Part shown: in pieces, positions 1 to 9,182 of the stretch
How positions within the stretch are numbered: position 1 is the stretch's first letter
How the letters are laid out: each line of letters begins with the position of its first letter
Assembly (NCBI GenBank): GCA_025526915.1
Contig: JAHLKH010000284.1
Location: 1-24,404, forward strand
DNA length: 24,404 bases
From: Entophlyctis helioformis
Lineage: Eukaryota; Chytridiomycota; Chytridiomycetes; Chytridiales; Chytriomycetaceae
Direction of reading: 5' to 3'
The notes under the pieces: model-generated
Databases searched by the model: none
What the model was told of the DNA's origin: nothing
The model's input: the letters and a program-made list of their open reading frames with translations, nothing else
Position numbers and translations under genes: made by a program

Positions 1-3000
1 AAACAATATGTACAAGATCGCCGCGTATCTGTGGGGTGTCCCACATTCTCGTGCGTTGCAATGGCGCGTGCTGCTGCGAACCGTGCGTCCAAGCCACGCT
101 GCCCGTGCGCTGTGCGGATAGCCACGATCCGCTCCTCTGTGCACTCGAGCGCAAAGTGCGCAATCTCCAGCGTGCTTCCCAGATCCTCGCCACACATGAT
201 GCAGCATGAACCGTCACCAAACGGGTGGGCTGGGTCGAGCAGGTTGGCGTTGATAGCGCGGCGAGCCGTGTAGATGCCGCCCACACGTGCAAGCATCAGG
301 AACCGTGCACCTTCCGAGCGTCGCGGGTCAAAGACCGGATCTCGTATGATATTGGCTGTCTTCTGCATCTGGAACGCAGTGTAGATGGCAGCCGTGTCGC
401 ACTTGCTGGCAGACTTGAGCGTGACAGCCAGGCCGTATGCCTTGAGGCGGGGCTTGCTGTCCGGATCGCCGTCGGGCAGGCCGGGCGTGGCCATGTAGCG
501 GTTGTAGATTTGGATCGAGCGGCGTGTCCAGTACCAGAGGCGTCCACCAACGGGTGCTGGCTGTGCGGGGCAGAGCAGGCCGAGTGCCGACTTCAGCTTG
601 GGCGTCTTGAGACGAAGGCGCATGCGTGCGACCAGACTGCGGGCCACCATGGTTTGGATGCCGCACTCTGTCAGCATTGGGACGACGGGCGTGTACATGG
701 GTGCGCCGAGCATCTTGCGGACGCCCTGGTTGACAGCCGTCTGCAGAGGGTTTAGTGCTGACACATCGCTGCCCAGCAGCTCGAGACCGTAGTTGGCGAT
801 GCCAAGGACGGATCCCAGGTAGATGGAGTGGCGATAGCGCAGCGACAGCTTGCTGTTGGTCAAGACCGGGTGCAGCGCACTGGTCGCCTTGCGTATGGAC
901 TGTGCCTTGGACTTGATCCACTGCTTGAGCGTGAGCTCATGGTCGATCAGGACGCCGAGGTACTCGTACTCTGTCAGCACGGGCACCGCCGCTCCATGCA
1001 GCTTGATGACGACGTCCGGCGGGCCGTTGCCTGCGTTGTTGGTTGGTGGTTTGAAGAACGCCATGATGCCGCACTTGTCGACACCAAACGCCATCTGCCA
1101 CTTGTCCGCCCATGCCGCCACGACTTCCACAGCGGCTGCCAATGCTGCATGCGACTCTGCGAGAATGACCACATCGTCTGCAAACATCAGCCCACGGATG
1201 CCATGACCATCAGCCACGGCTGGGATGCTGATCTCAGGGATGCCATCGAGTATGTCGTTGAGGAACAGGTTGAACAAGAGGCCAGACAGCGGGCAGCCTT
1301 GGCGGACGCCTCGCCTGACGTTGAACGGCTCAGAGAGCACATTGCCTGATCGTGCGCATGCAGTGGATGATGTGTAGAGTGCCTTGAGGAACTCGTACGT
1401 GCGTGGCGGGATGCCCATCTTGCGCAGCTTCCACAGCAGTGCGCCGATCGGCACCGTGTCAAATGCCTTCTTGATGTCAATGAATGCTGCGTGTGTGGGC
1501 AGCTGGCGTGCACGCCGCCGCTGGATAATGTCGACGAGAGCGCAGACCTGCGCTACCGCCTCCTCACCGCGACGGAAGCCAGCTTGCTCGTGCGTTATGA
1601 GGTTATTAGCTTCAACGAATGTGTTGAGCCGCATGTGCACTGCTTTGCACAGCACTTTCAGGCCGACATTGATCAGCGAGATGCCACGATGGTTGGACGG
1701 ATCGCTCAGATCGCCCTTCTTTGGCAGCGAGACGATGGACGCCGACTGCCAGGCCTTTGGAATGACTGCGTCCTCGAAGATGGTGTTGCACACACGCATC
1801 AGCCCCTGTGCTGCTCCCGAGATACCGGCTGCTGCCGATCGCTGGCCCTGGAGCTCCGGTGGGATCTTTGCGTCAAACGCCTTGTAGAACGACGCAGGGA
1901 TGCTGTCGTCGCCAGGCGCTTTGCGTCCATTCATCTCAGAGATGGCTGCCGCCAGATCGTTCCAGCTGAACAGGAGGTCAGTGTCGCGTGCGCCTTTCAG
2001 TGGCGCAGCAGGTGGTTGCGGCTCTCCACATCTGTTGATCCAGTAGTCGAGCTCGAAGCCGCCTGATGCGTCTGCTGCCAAGGCTGAGTAGTGCCTGTGC
2101 CAGATCCGTGCGATTGACTCGGGCTCGTGCTGCAGCACACCGTTGTTGTCCTTCAGTGGTGTTGCGGCTGCACCTGTGCGGTGCTTCCATCGTGCCATGT
2201 TGCGTGATGCCCTCCACGCTTCAGCGATGCGTCCATCATGGAACATTGTGTCAAGATCTCTGCCACGCTTCTGCCAGTTTTCCCGGGTGTCAGCACGGCA
2301 GAGCTCATTGGCCTCGCGCTTGGCTGCCTCGTATGCCTCGGCGTACGCCTCGACCTCCTCGTCAGTGGCGGCTTGGCTGTGCACCGTCCGGCATAGCAGG
2401 TCGAACGTCTGGTTCTTGAGCTTGATGGCGGCTCTTGTTGCGCGTTTGAATAGCTTGGGGTTTTTGCGCTCTGGTGGAGCCACGCGAAGCCCTTGTTCGG
2501 CCACAACGTCCTGCGATGCAGTCACAAACATGTTTGCCACCGTGTCCACGTCAGCCTCCTCGTCAAGATCGATGAGCGGCTGCCAGTAGTTGGAGTGCGC
2601 GATGTTCCCCTGGCGTCTGGTGCAGAGCGTGTGGTCAAACACACGGAGCCGCGCTGGTGCGTCTGGCACTGCTGCAACTTCTGCGGCTGCAGCCGCTCCA
2701 GCTGCCTGTGCTGCGCCATATCCTTCGCCTGCCTGCGCTGCTGCATTGCGTGCTGCTGTCGCTGCTGCAATGACATCGTCGCGTACAGACGTGTGGATGA
2801 TCCAGTGGTCAGACAGGTCTGAGCCGCGGTTGACACGCGGCGTGTTGATCAGTGCGCGAGCTGCTGCGTTGCACACAAAGTGGTCGATGGAGGTCCACCG
2901 TCCATTGCGTCGCAGTGTGTATCGTGTTGATGCGTTGCCCGAGTAGGTCAAGACCTCCAGGCCCAATCCCCACCGGTTCAGCTGCCGCCGAAGCATCTGG

Positions 3001-3917
3001 TGCGTCAGATTCCAGTCTCCCATGATCAGGATGGGGTCCTCATCATCATGCACATATCGCGCTACTGCGTCTCGGATGGCCCGGAGGTTGGTACCCTGCT
3101 GTTGGTTGCCCACATACACAGAGCCGATCGTCCAGCACTGTCCAGGCGTGAAGTTTGGTGCTTTCGCGAGTATCAGAGCGCCAGGCACCCCAGGCACCTC
3201 GCGCGATGCAATGCCCGACGGCAGGCCAAGGGCGATGCCGCGCTTGCCAGGGCCCTCCATCGGGTGTTGCAGCACGTCATAGCCACGCACGGTGAACTTG
3301 AAGGCGTCGCTTCCAAGCAGCGTCTCTTGCAGTGCAAACACGCGTGGCCTCTGCTCGTAGAGCTCGAGACGGACCTGATCGCGCTTACCGACCAGGCCGC
3401 GCACATTCCATGACATGATGTTGCGCGGGAGGGCATCTTGGATCTCGATGCGGCGTGCGTTGTTTTCCTGGCGGATTTGTTGCCAGTTGCGTTGCCTGCC
3501 AATGTCAGCAAAACCGACTTTGACAGTCCATTTGTATCGTTTTGGGTTGTCCCAGGCCATCAGGGCATCTCCGATGGTCTGTGCGTGTGCCGCGTCTGTT
3601 TGGATGCGGAAACTCTTGCGGTATATGTCCGAGATCTTTTGCTTGATGCTCTTGATGTGGCTGTTTAGCTCATCTCCAATGACTTGCTGTATCAGTACGC
3701 GAAACGCTCCTTCTCCCATGGCACCCTGCCCATACACAAAGATGGTGGATGTCGCGGCTTCTGGCGCTGGGAGTGGACGCGGTGGTAGTCTATAACGTTG
3801 TTCGATTGGTACGGGGGGCTCTTCCGGCTGGTTGTTGTTTGGTGCGATGTCGGGCTGCACAGCAGGCTGCTCAGCTTGTTGCTGCAGTTGGATGTCGATG
3901 TTAGCGTGATTATTCAT
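1..3917 (-). CDS. LINE ORF2: APE endonuclease-reverse transcriptase (3' partial)
   Basis: ORF2 nicks target DNA and reverse-transcribes the element RNA at the nick. The frame is open for 1305 codons from ATG 3917 to the left edge. Endonuclease signatures, in order: NIMSWNVRGL near residue 166, LQET near 197, ILIMGDWN near 295-302 and SDHW near 367. Reverse transcriptase signatures: APGDDS near 667, FIDIKKAFDTV near 813 (motif A with catalytic Asp), GVRQGCPLSGLLFN near 866, and FADD at 912-915 (the catalytic Asp pair). A Cys-His cluster (CIMCG followed by HFALEC) near 1235-1258 matches the zinc-binding segment that follows the RT in many LINEs. The first 150 residues, Gln/Pro-rich then mixed, are unassigned. 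The ATG overlaps the ORF1 stop by 8 nt in another frame, and no closer alternative start is seen. Confidence 0.93.
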   Translation of the reverse strand, partial: MNNHANIDIQLQQQAEQPAVQPDIAPNNNQPEEPPVPIEQRYRLPPRPLPAPEAATSTIFVYGQGAMGEGAFRVLIQQVIGDELNSHIKSIKQKISDIYRKSFRIQTDAAHAQTIGDALMAWDNPKRYKWTVKVGFADIGRQRNWQQIRQENNARRIEIQDALPRNIMSWNVRGLVGKRDQVRLELYEQRPRVFALQETLLGSDAFKFTVRGYDVLQHPMEGPGKRGIALGLPSGIASREVPGVPGALILAKAPNFTPGQCWTIGSVYVGNQQQGTNLRAIRDAVARYVHDDEDPILIMGDWNLTHQMLRRQLNRWGLGLEVLTYSGNASTRYTLRRNGRWTSIDHFVCNAAARALINTPRVNRGSDLSDHWIIHTSVRDDVIAAATAARNAAAQAGEGYGAAQAAGAAAAAEVAAVPDAPARLRVFDHTLCTRRQGNIAHSNYWQPLIDLDEEADVDTVANMFVTASQDVVAEQGLRVAPPERKNPKLFKRATRAAIKLKNQTFDLLCRTVHSQAATDEEVEAYAEAYEAAKREANELCRADTRENWQKRGRDLDTMFHDGRIAEAWRASRNMARWKHRTGAAATPLKDNNGVLQHEPESIARIWHRHYSALAADASGGFELDYWINRCGEPQPPAAPLKGARDTDLLFSWNDLAAAISEMNGRKAPGDDSIPASFYKAFDAKIPPELQGQRSAAAGISGAAQGLMRVCNTIFEDAVIPKAWQSASIVSLPKKGDLSDPSNHRGISLINVGLKVLCKAVHMRLNTFVEANNLITHEQAGFRRGEEAVAQVCALVDIIQRRRARQLPTHAAFIDIKKAFDTVPIGALLWKLRKMGIPPRTYEFLKALYTSSTACARSGNVLSEPFNVRRGVRQGCPLSGLLFNLFLNDILDGIPEISIPAVADGHGIRGLMFADDVVILAESHAALAAAVEVVAAWADKWQMAFGVDKCGIMAFFKPPTNNAGNGPPDVVIKLHGAAVPVLTEYEYLGVLIDHELTLKQWIKSKAQSIRKATSALHPVLTNSKLSLRYRHSIYLGSVLGIANYGLELLGSDVSALNPLQTAVNQGVRKMLGAPMYTPVVPMLTECGIQTMVARSLVARMRLRLKTPKLKSALGLLCPAQPAPVGGRLWYWTRRSIQIYNRYMATPGLPDGDPDSKPRLKAYGLAVTLKSASKCDTAAIYTAFQMQKTANIIRDPVFDPRRSEGARFLMLARVGGIYTARRAINANLLDPAHPFGDGSCCIMCGEDLGSTLEIAHFALECTEERIVAIRTAHGQRGLDARFAAARAIATHENVGHPTDTRRSCTYC
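3910..3917 (-). promoter_or_regulatory. ORF1 stop / ORF2 start overlap (ATGAATAA)
   Basis: On the minus strand the ORF2 ATG (3917-3915) lies just before the ORF1 TAA (3912-3910), giving ATGAATAA with the two ORFs in different frames. This arrangement fits coupled termination-reinitiation of ORF2 translation. The overlap is seen directly; the mechanism is inferred from similar overlaps in other LINEs. Confidence 0.6.
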
Positions 3918-5601
3918 CAGCGCGGCCCTCGACTTCCACTGTTTCTTGGTCGGCATTGTTGTTGTTGGGATTGCTGGCGTCTTCTGCTGCTGGTGCGGCA
4001 GCTGTCTCGCCGGCGTCGTGATCAGTGTCCATCTGGTCGACTGGGTCCTTGCGCGAGCGTGGTGGCACTTCCTCCAGGTCAAAGAAGTTGGTGGCGCTTT
4101 CGATCGCGCCTTCCTCACAGAGCTTGGCAACCATGTCATTCGCCAACTTGACGACCGACTCATTCGAGTAGAGTAGCAGCTCACGGTAGAAGTTGCGCAC
4201 ATGCGCAGCCCTCGAGTTGACAATGGTGTCCAGAGTGCGGTTGACGAAGCTGGTCAGGTACCGCTCTCTCTCCTCCGGCGTGGCATTCTTTCTGACCGAT
4301 CTGGGGTCGTACTTGGCATTGTGCTTACACCGCGATCCTTTCTCCAGCTCGAAGATCAGGGTCGGCGCGTAGTTTGCCGCGCAAGTCACCTGCAGCTTGG
4401 TGCTGCCAATGTACTTGATGTCAAAGATGGCTCCTGTGCGCAGGTTGACGTCGCTGAACGTTTGTCGCAGCTCCTTGAGCGGCATAAACGGCGCGTTGTC
4501 GAAGAAGAGCACACGCTTGTTGTGTCTATTCTCGACCTTTGGCTCAAGCTTGGCCGGCACATGCGACTGGGGCCGCGACTCCTTCTGTTGCTGGACAAGC
4601 TGGAATAGCTTGCTCCAGGCAGCCTTCTCCTTGTCGCTCTTGTTGGCGACATGCTGCTCGTGGATGCGCTGGTCTTTGCCAGCGGCAACATGCGCGTACG
4701 ACGGCTTTTTGACCGGCGTCTTGGCTGCTGGTGCCGCTTCCACCGGCTCATTGTCGTTGGTGTTTGCATCTGCAATGTCCGCTTCGAACGCGACGCGTGC
4801 TGGCGGAGCATCTTTGTTGTTGCGTCTCGCAACTGGCACTGCAGGGGCAGCAGCTGTCTGGCGACTGCGGGCAGGCACAGGCGCTGCGCGTTTCTCACGC
4901 GCTTCCTGCTGGCGACCAGCAGCGAGCCTGAGCTCCTTGATCTCGGCAGCTAGGCGACCAATCTTGTCATTGAGCTCGCGGTTGGCGTGCTCCATGCGCG
5001 CATTGACATGCTCCAGGCGTGCGTTGGTGTCCTCGAGACGTGCGACGACGCCCTCGAGACGTGCGTTTTCGTCGTAGAGGTACTGGATCTCGTCCCCGTT
5101 GCCAATGATATGGTCTGGGTCTGAGAGTAGCTCAGCTTCATAGTCATGCTCCGCGTCGCGCTCAATATCGTCATATTCGACGACCTCATGGGCAGGTGCG
5201 GTCTGGCGGACCTCTCTTGGCGTTGGCGGCGCAATGCGCTGCAGCTTGCGCTGTGCCACAGGAGTGAGGGCGGTGCTCGCGAGGCGACCTCTTGCGGCCG
5301 CCGGCTCGCTGGCCGCCACGTAGACCGTGCCAGTGTCATTGTCGAGAAACGCGGGTGTCATGCGGTTTGTTGGGGACTCAGCACGGCTGCTGGCGTGCCC
5401 AAACGGGTCTGCTGGCTCCGGGGCAGAACGTTTCCAGACGAACTGCTGCTGCGCGAGCTTGTCACGCTGCGCCTGCGGGGCCCGGCCGATGGCGGGCGGG
5501 CGTCCTGACGTCGGGACGTGTCCAGGCCGCACCGTCCCACCTGGGTCGGTGTGCGAGGTGCCACGGTCTCTCTCATTCCAAGATCTCGCCGGGTTTTGCA
5601 T
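3910..5601 (-). CDS. LINE ORF1: coiled-coil protein, likely RNA-binding
   Basis: A 563-residue protein directly upstream of ORF2 on the same strand. The start at 5601 has an A-rich leader (AAAAAATG) with A at -3. Residues 1-150 are Pro/Arg/Ala-rich and look disordered. Residues about 170-237 form a strong coiled coil made of near-repeats of the heptad type ARLE..N, ending in a basic stretch. A basic, Ala/Pro-rich linker follows. Residues about 370-500 are more globular, with FFDNAPFMPLKELRQTF and a run of beta-like hydrophobics. The C-terminus is acidic. No CCHC zinc knuckle is visible. By position and coiled coil it is the counterpart of LINE ORF1 proteins, which trimerise and bind element RNA. 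RNA binding here is inferred; an RRM-like fold in the second half is possible but not demonstrated. Confidence 0.85.
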   Translation of the reverse strand: MQNPARSWNERDRGTSHTDPGGTVRPGHVPTSGRPPAIGRAPQAQRDKLAQQQFVWKRSAPEPADPFGHASSRAESPTNRMTPAFLDNDTGTVYVAASEPAAARGRLASTALTPVAQRKLQRIAPPTPREVRQTAPAHEVVEYDDIERDAEHDYEAELLSDPDHIIGNGDEIQYLYDENARLEGVVARLEDTNARLEHVNARMEHANRELNDKIGRLAAEIKELRLAAGRQQEAREKRAAPVPARSRQTAAAPAVPVARRNNKDAPPARVAFEADIADANTNDNEPVEAAPAAKTPVKKPSYAHVAAGKDQRIHEQHVANKSDKEKAAWSKLFQLVQQQKESRPQSHVPAKLEPKVENRHNKRVLFFDNAPFMPLKELRQTFSDVNLRTGAIFDIKYIGSTKLQVTCAANYAPTLIFELEKGSRCKHNAKYDPRSVRKNATPEERERYLTSFVNRTLDTIVNSRAAHVRNFYRELLLYSNESVVKLANDMVAKLCEEGAIESATNFFDLEEVPPRSRKDPVDQMDTDHDAGETAAAPAAEDASNPNNNNADQETVEVEGRADE

Positions 5602-6222
5602 TTTTTATGGGTTTTCACCGAATTCCCGGTCGTACACAATATGAATCCCCCTTGTTGTACTCGTGCAAGCGAGATGACCTGATCTCGCCGTTTTTGGTGA
5701 TGCCAGGCGAGTGGACGCATCCAAAAAAGTTGAGAGGGAAGGGACGGCAGAGGCAGCAGCCCACTTGAGTCCAGGCCGGTGCCCCACAGGGAGACACCGA
5801 GCCCAGTCTGCACATTGCACTGAACAGTAGCCGCCAGAGACCCGTCCCAAGCACCACACGGACGTGTGTGCAGCGTGTCTGGTTGCCTCTTGGGGCTTGC
5901 GCCACCCAGACTCCTCTCGAGTCTTCCAAGGCTGATGTGGGAGCCTGTCCGAGCACCTGGTGGAGCAGCCGGCCCTCTGGAGAGCCGGACCCCCGCATGT
6001 TTGGCTCGAAGTGCAGACATCCCCCGCCGCCCCTTCCGATCTGCGTGTAGCATTGGCGAGCTCTTGTTGCTGGCGCTTTGCCCACGGGTTGCGGTTGTGG
6101 GAGACTATGACGGCTCGTGCTCGCCACTATGCTGCCAACGCTGCCGAGTGACACTGCCGTGAGCAGTTGCTGCATTTACACTGAGCCAGACACTCTCCAC
6201 CAGCTGCCCTGCTTCATTCCGT
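5602..6222. other. Intergenic, no gene recognised; probable LINE 5' leader plus TMEM19 downstream region
   Basis: This 621-bp stretch separates the LINE ORF1 start from the TMEM19-like stop codon. Several short frames are open on both strands, but none shows a recognisable motif or a conserved junction. The part next to 5602 should include the LINE 5' untranslated region and its internal promoter. The part next to 6222 should hold the 3' UTR of the TMEM19-like gene. No inverted terminal repeats, tRNA or clear target-site duplication were found. Confidence 0.5.
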
Positions 6223-7283
6223 TCAAGCCAGCCATCCAGCGAACCCGACCGCCCCTGCAGCCGCGGCCATGAGCAGCGACGACAGAAAGTTGACCTGGTG
6301 GTTGTCCAGCACCTCGAGCCCGCTCACATGCAGCAGATCCGACGCGCTCTCGCCCTTGTGGAGCGTGCGGTGGTCCTGGGCGATCTGCTTGGTGTGCTTG
6401 TTGTACACGGACCGCTGGAGCGTGGCGCCCATGAGCGAGTCGAGCAGCGACCCGGCGGCACCCGCTGCCGTGCAGACGAGCAGCAGATCCCAGGGAAGCG
6501 ACACGGTGCCGGCAGCAACATACGACTCGGCCGCGCTGACGAGCGTTGCGACGACACCAATGGCCATACCGCCTGCGATCGATGCAGCTGTGCCGACCAC
6601 ACTGACCCCTGCGCTTGCCCATCGCAGGCGGTTACATACAGATCTGCCAGCCGAGCATGCGATCAGCAACGACCGACAGGGACTGACCTCCGTTGGTTCC
6701 CTTTGGCACACGGCGCAGCGTCGTGATGAGGATGGGGTCAGAGGCAGACAGCACGCCCAGCTCGCTTGCCCAGGTGTCTGCATTGCAGCACGCAAAGTGG
6801 CCCAGATAGGCGTACAGAGCGGCTCTCGTCCACGATGGATCCGATCCCAAGCTAGCCACGAGCGACCCGTGCACAACGCAGGTCACTGCGCCTGTGAGGC
6901 CGTTGGAGAGCACCTGCACGGCATTGCGCTGGCCACCTACACCCATCCGCCCACGGCGTGCCAGATGCGTAGGGCCATGTGTCAGCCAGGCGATATGGGC
7001 CATGCTCGCATGCAGGGCGATGCAGGGCGATGCACGGCAGCAACGTGCCTTCGAGATGGCCCTCCTCGAGCCGCTTCTTGACGTCCACCTTGTACTTTGT
7101 GAGCTTGCTGGACGACAGGTAGAATGTGAGGAGGACGGCGCCAAAGAGCGGCGACGGGTGCGAGAAGATGGCCAGGCCGAGCGCCGAGGCGGCGGCTGCA
7201 CCCGACACCGACAGTGACTTTTTCCTGATGCCGTGCGTGGCCAGGCCTGCGACGGCCAGCAGAGCAGCGCCGTGTCTCAACAT
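6223..7283 (-). CDS. TMEM19 / DUF92 family integral membrane protein (3 exons)
   Basis: Exons on the minus strand: 7283-7049, 6936-6688 and 6608-6223, giving 289 residues. The family is a multi-pass membrane protein group; in plants and bacteria it overlaps with phytyl-phosphate kinase relatives, and its fungal role is unclear. Family motifs fall in order: a KSLSVSGA segment, LSSSKLTKYK near residue 50, EGGQRNAVQVLSNG across the first junction, NADTWASELGVLS, then VPKGTNGGVSVVG across the second junction. Hydrophobic helices follow, and the C-terminus is another hydrophobic helix. Both introns are supported by restored family motifs. The second is GT-AG (6609-6687). The first (6937-7048) requires a GC donor. 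ATG 7283 was chosen because it begins the hydrophobic N-terminus; the same frame stays open upstream to the Vam7-like stop, so a longer N-terminus is possible. Confidence 0.85.
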
Positions 7284-7429
7284 GCCGATGAACGGTTGAA
7301 CGGCAAGTGCACAGACGGGAATCGATGGCCAAGAGTTTATTGGCCAAGAGTAGGTGTTGTTTACAAGCGCATGCGGCAGATCGGGGAGTAACCAAGAGAA
7401 TGGCGGACGAGGAGCCGGTGCAGTACATG

Positions 7430-8812
7430 TCATCTCTTGAGGATGCGGGTCAGCTTCTTGTTCGAGTTGTTGAGGTTGGTGTCGACGCGATCGACCTGGT
7501 GGTTGAGCTCATCGAGCAGCTGGTTCTGGCTGTCCAGCTCGTTGCTCATGGCCAAGCCGATCTCGCGCTGCCGCCTGATGATGGACGAGAGCGAGTCCAG
7601 CTCAGACTCTTGCTGATCGAGCGTGGCCCGTTGCAGCTGGAGCAAGCCTTGGTTGTCCAGAGGCCGGGTCTCGTCCGTCTCTTGCGGACCCGTCACGATG
7701 CCAAACTTGCGCGACGATCTGGCTGGCATCGAGGCGGGCCGGTTGAGACTCAGGCCGCCTTGAAGCGTGCTGGTGGTGCTGCTGCCGCCCAAGCTGTTGA
7801 CGCTGCTGCTGCTGCTGTTGGCGTGTCTGCCTTTGCCCATGAGTTCCTGACGCTCCGCCGACTCGCGCGTGGTACGCTGTGAGGAGGGTGTGCTCAAGGC
7901 CTGCTTTGTGATCTGCGAGATATCTTCCTTGAGGTTGGCGAGCAGATCCTGGCGTCGACGGATCTCGCCCTTTGTGGACGACGCGGGGTTGGATGCAGAC
8001 GATGGCGGCAAGGCATCGCTGGCATGCAGCGCGTTTTCGAGCACGTTGAGCCGCTCTGCCGCCGTGGCCACGCCCTTGCGCAGCTGGATGTTCTTGGACT
8101 GCACGGATGCCACATCGCCGCCCTCTGCGGCGCGTGCACGGGCGTTGATCTCTGAGCGGATGTCGGTGACCAGGGCCTGCAGCTGCCGCAGATCGTCCAT
8201 CCACGAGTCTGCGGACGGCCAAGACGAGTCGCCGGAGGTTCTTGCCGCCATGGACAGCAGGCGCGATGCCAGCAGCGAGTCTGCACCAGCGGCGGTTGCA
8301 GCAGAAGGGCCAGAGGGGCCAGAAGGGCCAGAGGTGCCAGAAGGGCCAGAAGGGCCAGATCCAGCCGGGACAGACGCGAGAGCCGACGACGGAGCGCGGA
8401 CAGGATCGGGGATGGCCAGGAACTGGCGCCAGACGGCGGACGAGCGCCAGCGCGGGTCGGGGGCATGCAGGATGGCCTGCAGGTACTGCTCGAGGGCCAG
8501 CCGGCGGGCGTCGAGCTTGGCCGGGTCCTGGGCCAGGCCGCCGAGACCGACGAGACCGACGAAGCCGAGCGTGGAGGCCAGCAGCAGCGGGGTCTTTGGG
8601 GGCAGCGGGCGGGGCGGCGGGGTTGCGGGGAACAGGGCCAGCAGGTCGCTGTGCAGGGCGGCAAAGGCCGAGTAGCGGTGCCAGACGCTCCACGAGCGCA
8701 CGGGCCCGCGCAGCGACACCTGGAAGACGGCGTGCCGCGTGGGCTCGTCGCGCTCCTCGAACAGCGGGACGCTCAGCGCGGTGACGGGCTCTGGCGGCGA
8801 CGACGAGGACAT
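7430..8812 (-). CDS. Vam7-like Qc-SNARE with N-terminal PX domain
   Basis: A single-exon frame of 460 residues, the only intronless host gene here. The N-terminus (about 10-120) reads as a PX domain: WHRYSAF at 44-50 holds the Arg-Tyr phosphoinositide site, followed by a Pro-rich loop (LPPKTP) typical of PX. A linker contains a Gly-Pro-Ser repeat near 160-180 and a predicted helical region. The last 70 residues form a SNARE coiled coil with NELDSQNQLLDELNHQVD; the Gln of SQN is the likely zero-layer residue. There is no C-terminal membrane segment, as in yeast Vam7, which is held on the vacuole by PI3P and HOPS during homotypic fusion. The start at 8812 is the first ATG before the PX domain. 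Yeast Vam7 is shorter (316 residues), so the linker is expanded. Confidence 0.85.
   Translation of the reverse strand: MSSSSPPEPVTALSVPLFEERDEPTRHAVFQVSLRGPVRSWSVWHRYSAFAALHSDLLALFPATPPPRPLPPKTPLLLASTLGFVGLVGLGGLAQDPAKLDARRLALEQYLQAILHAPDPRWRSSAVWRQFLAIPDPVRAPSSALASVPAGSGPSGPSGTSGPSGPSGPSAATAAGADSLLASRLLSMAARTSGDSSWPSADSWMDDLRQLQALVTDIRSEINARARAAEGGDVASVQSKNIQLRKGVATAAERLNVLENALHASDALPPSSASNPASSTKGEIRRRQDLLANLKEDISQITKQALSTPSSQRTTRESAERQELMGKGRHANSSSSSVNSLGGSSTTSTLQGGLSLNRPASMPARSSRKFGIVTGPQETDETRPLDNQGLLQLQRATLDQQESELDSLSSIIRRQREIGLAMSNELDSQNQLLDELNHQVDRVDTNLNNSNKKLTRILKR
8302..8362 (-). repeat. 9-bp coding minisatellite (Ser-Gly-Pro repeat)
   Basis: On the plus strand, units of the type AGAAGGGCC / AGAGGGGCC are repeated about six times. 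On the coding strand they give a collagen-like Gly-Pro-Ser run in the linker of the Vam7-like protein. One unit carries a Thr variant. Confidence 0.8.
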
Positions 8813-8989
8813 GGCGATGGTCGTTGTTGTTGGTCGTTGTTGGTGGATGTCGTCGAGGAGAAGAGAAGCGCACGAGAAGCGCACAAGAATAGAAGCAGAC
8901 GAGAAGAGAAGCTGAAGAGAAGCAGACGAGAAGCACGAGAATGCATTGGGCGTTGTGCGTTGGCGTGGATCGGGCGGCAGATCTGCTGC

Positions 8990-9085
8990 CCTTCTCCTTC
9001 TCCTTCTCCTTCTCCTTCTCCTTCTCCTTGCCCTTCTCCTTCTCCTTGTCCTTCTCCTTGCTCTTCTCCTTCTCCTTCTCTCGCC
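8990..9085 (+). repeat. Polypyrimidine (CCTTCT)n microsatellite
   Basis: Imperfect tandem repeat of a CCTTCT hexamer with a few substitutions, making an almost pure pyrimidine strand of roughly 90 bp. It lies in the shared promoter. It is partly reverse-complementary to the GAGAAG-rich stretch at about 8855-8940. Confidence 0.85.
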
Positions 9086-9120
9086 CAGCCTCTGCACACC
9101 CACTCAGACACTCGCCGCGT

Positions 9121-9182
9121 CTTCGACTGCATCTTCGTCTGCATCTTCGTCTGCATCTTCGCCTGTATCTTCGCCTGCATCT
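9121..9182 (+). repeat. 12-bp tandem repeat (CATCTTCGTCTG type)
   Basis: About five imperfect copies of a 12-bp unit (CTGCATCTTCGT and variants with TATC or CGCC). It lies upstream of the PMR1-type start codon and is probably 5' UTR or promoter sequence. Confidence 0.8.

Larger units (their letters stand above)
1..5601 (-). mobile_element. LINE-type (non-LTR) retrotransposon, 3' end outside window
   Basis: Two consecutive long minus-strand reading frames make up a non-LTR retrotransposon. ORF1 (5601-3910) has a coiled coil. ORF2 (3917 to beyond position 1) carries an APE-type endonuclease followed by a reverse transcriptase. No LTR, integrase or protease is visible. Both frames are open wherever they can be read, so the copy may be young. 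The 3' end, tail and target-site duplication lie outside the window, and the 5' boundary in 5602-6222 could not be fixed. The APE endonuclease excludes the restriction-like-endonuclease LINE groups. No RNase H domain is seen before the left edge. The clade (L1-like, Tad-like or other) is undetermined. Confidence 0.93.

Noticed and set aside
225..2066. Several plus-strand open frames over the LINE
   Set aside because: They are antisense to ORF2, which has clear endonuclease and reverse transcriptase motifs; none shows a motif of its own.
5602..6222. A gene between the LINE and TMEM19
   Set aside because: Short frames on both strands overlap, with no start context, motif or splice pattern to favour any of them.
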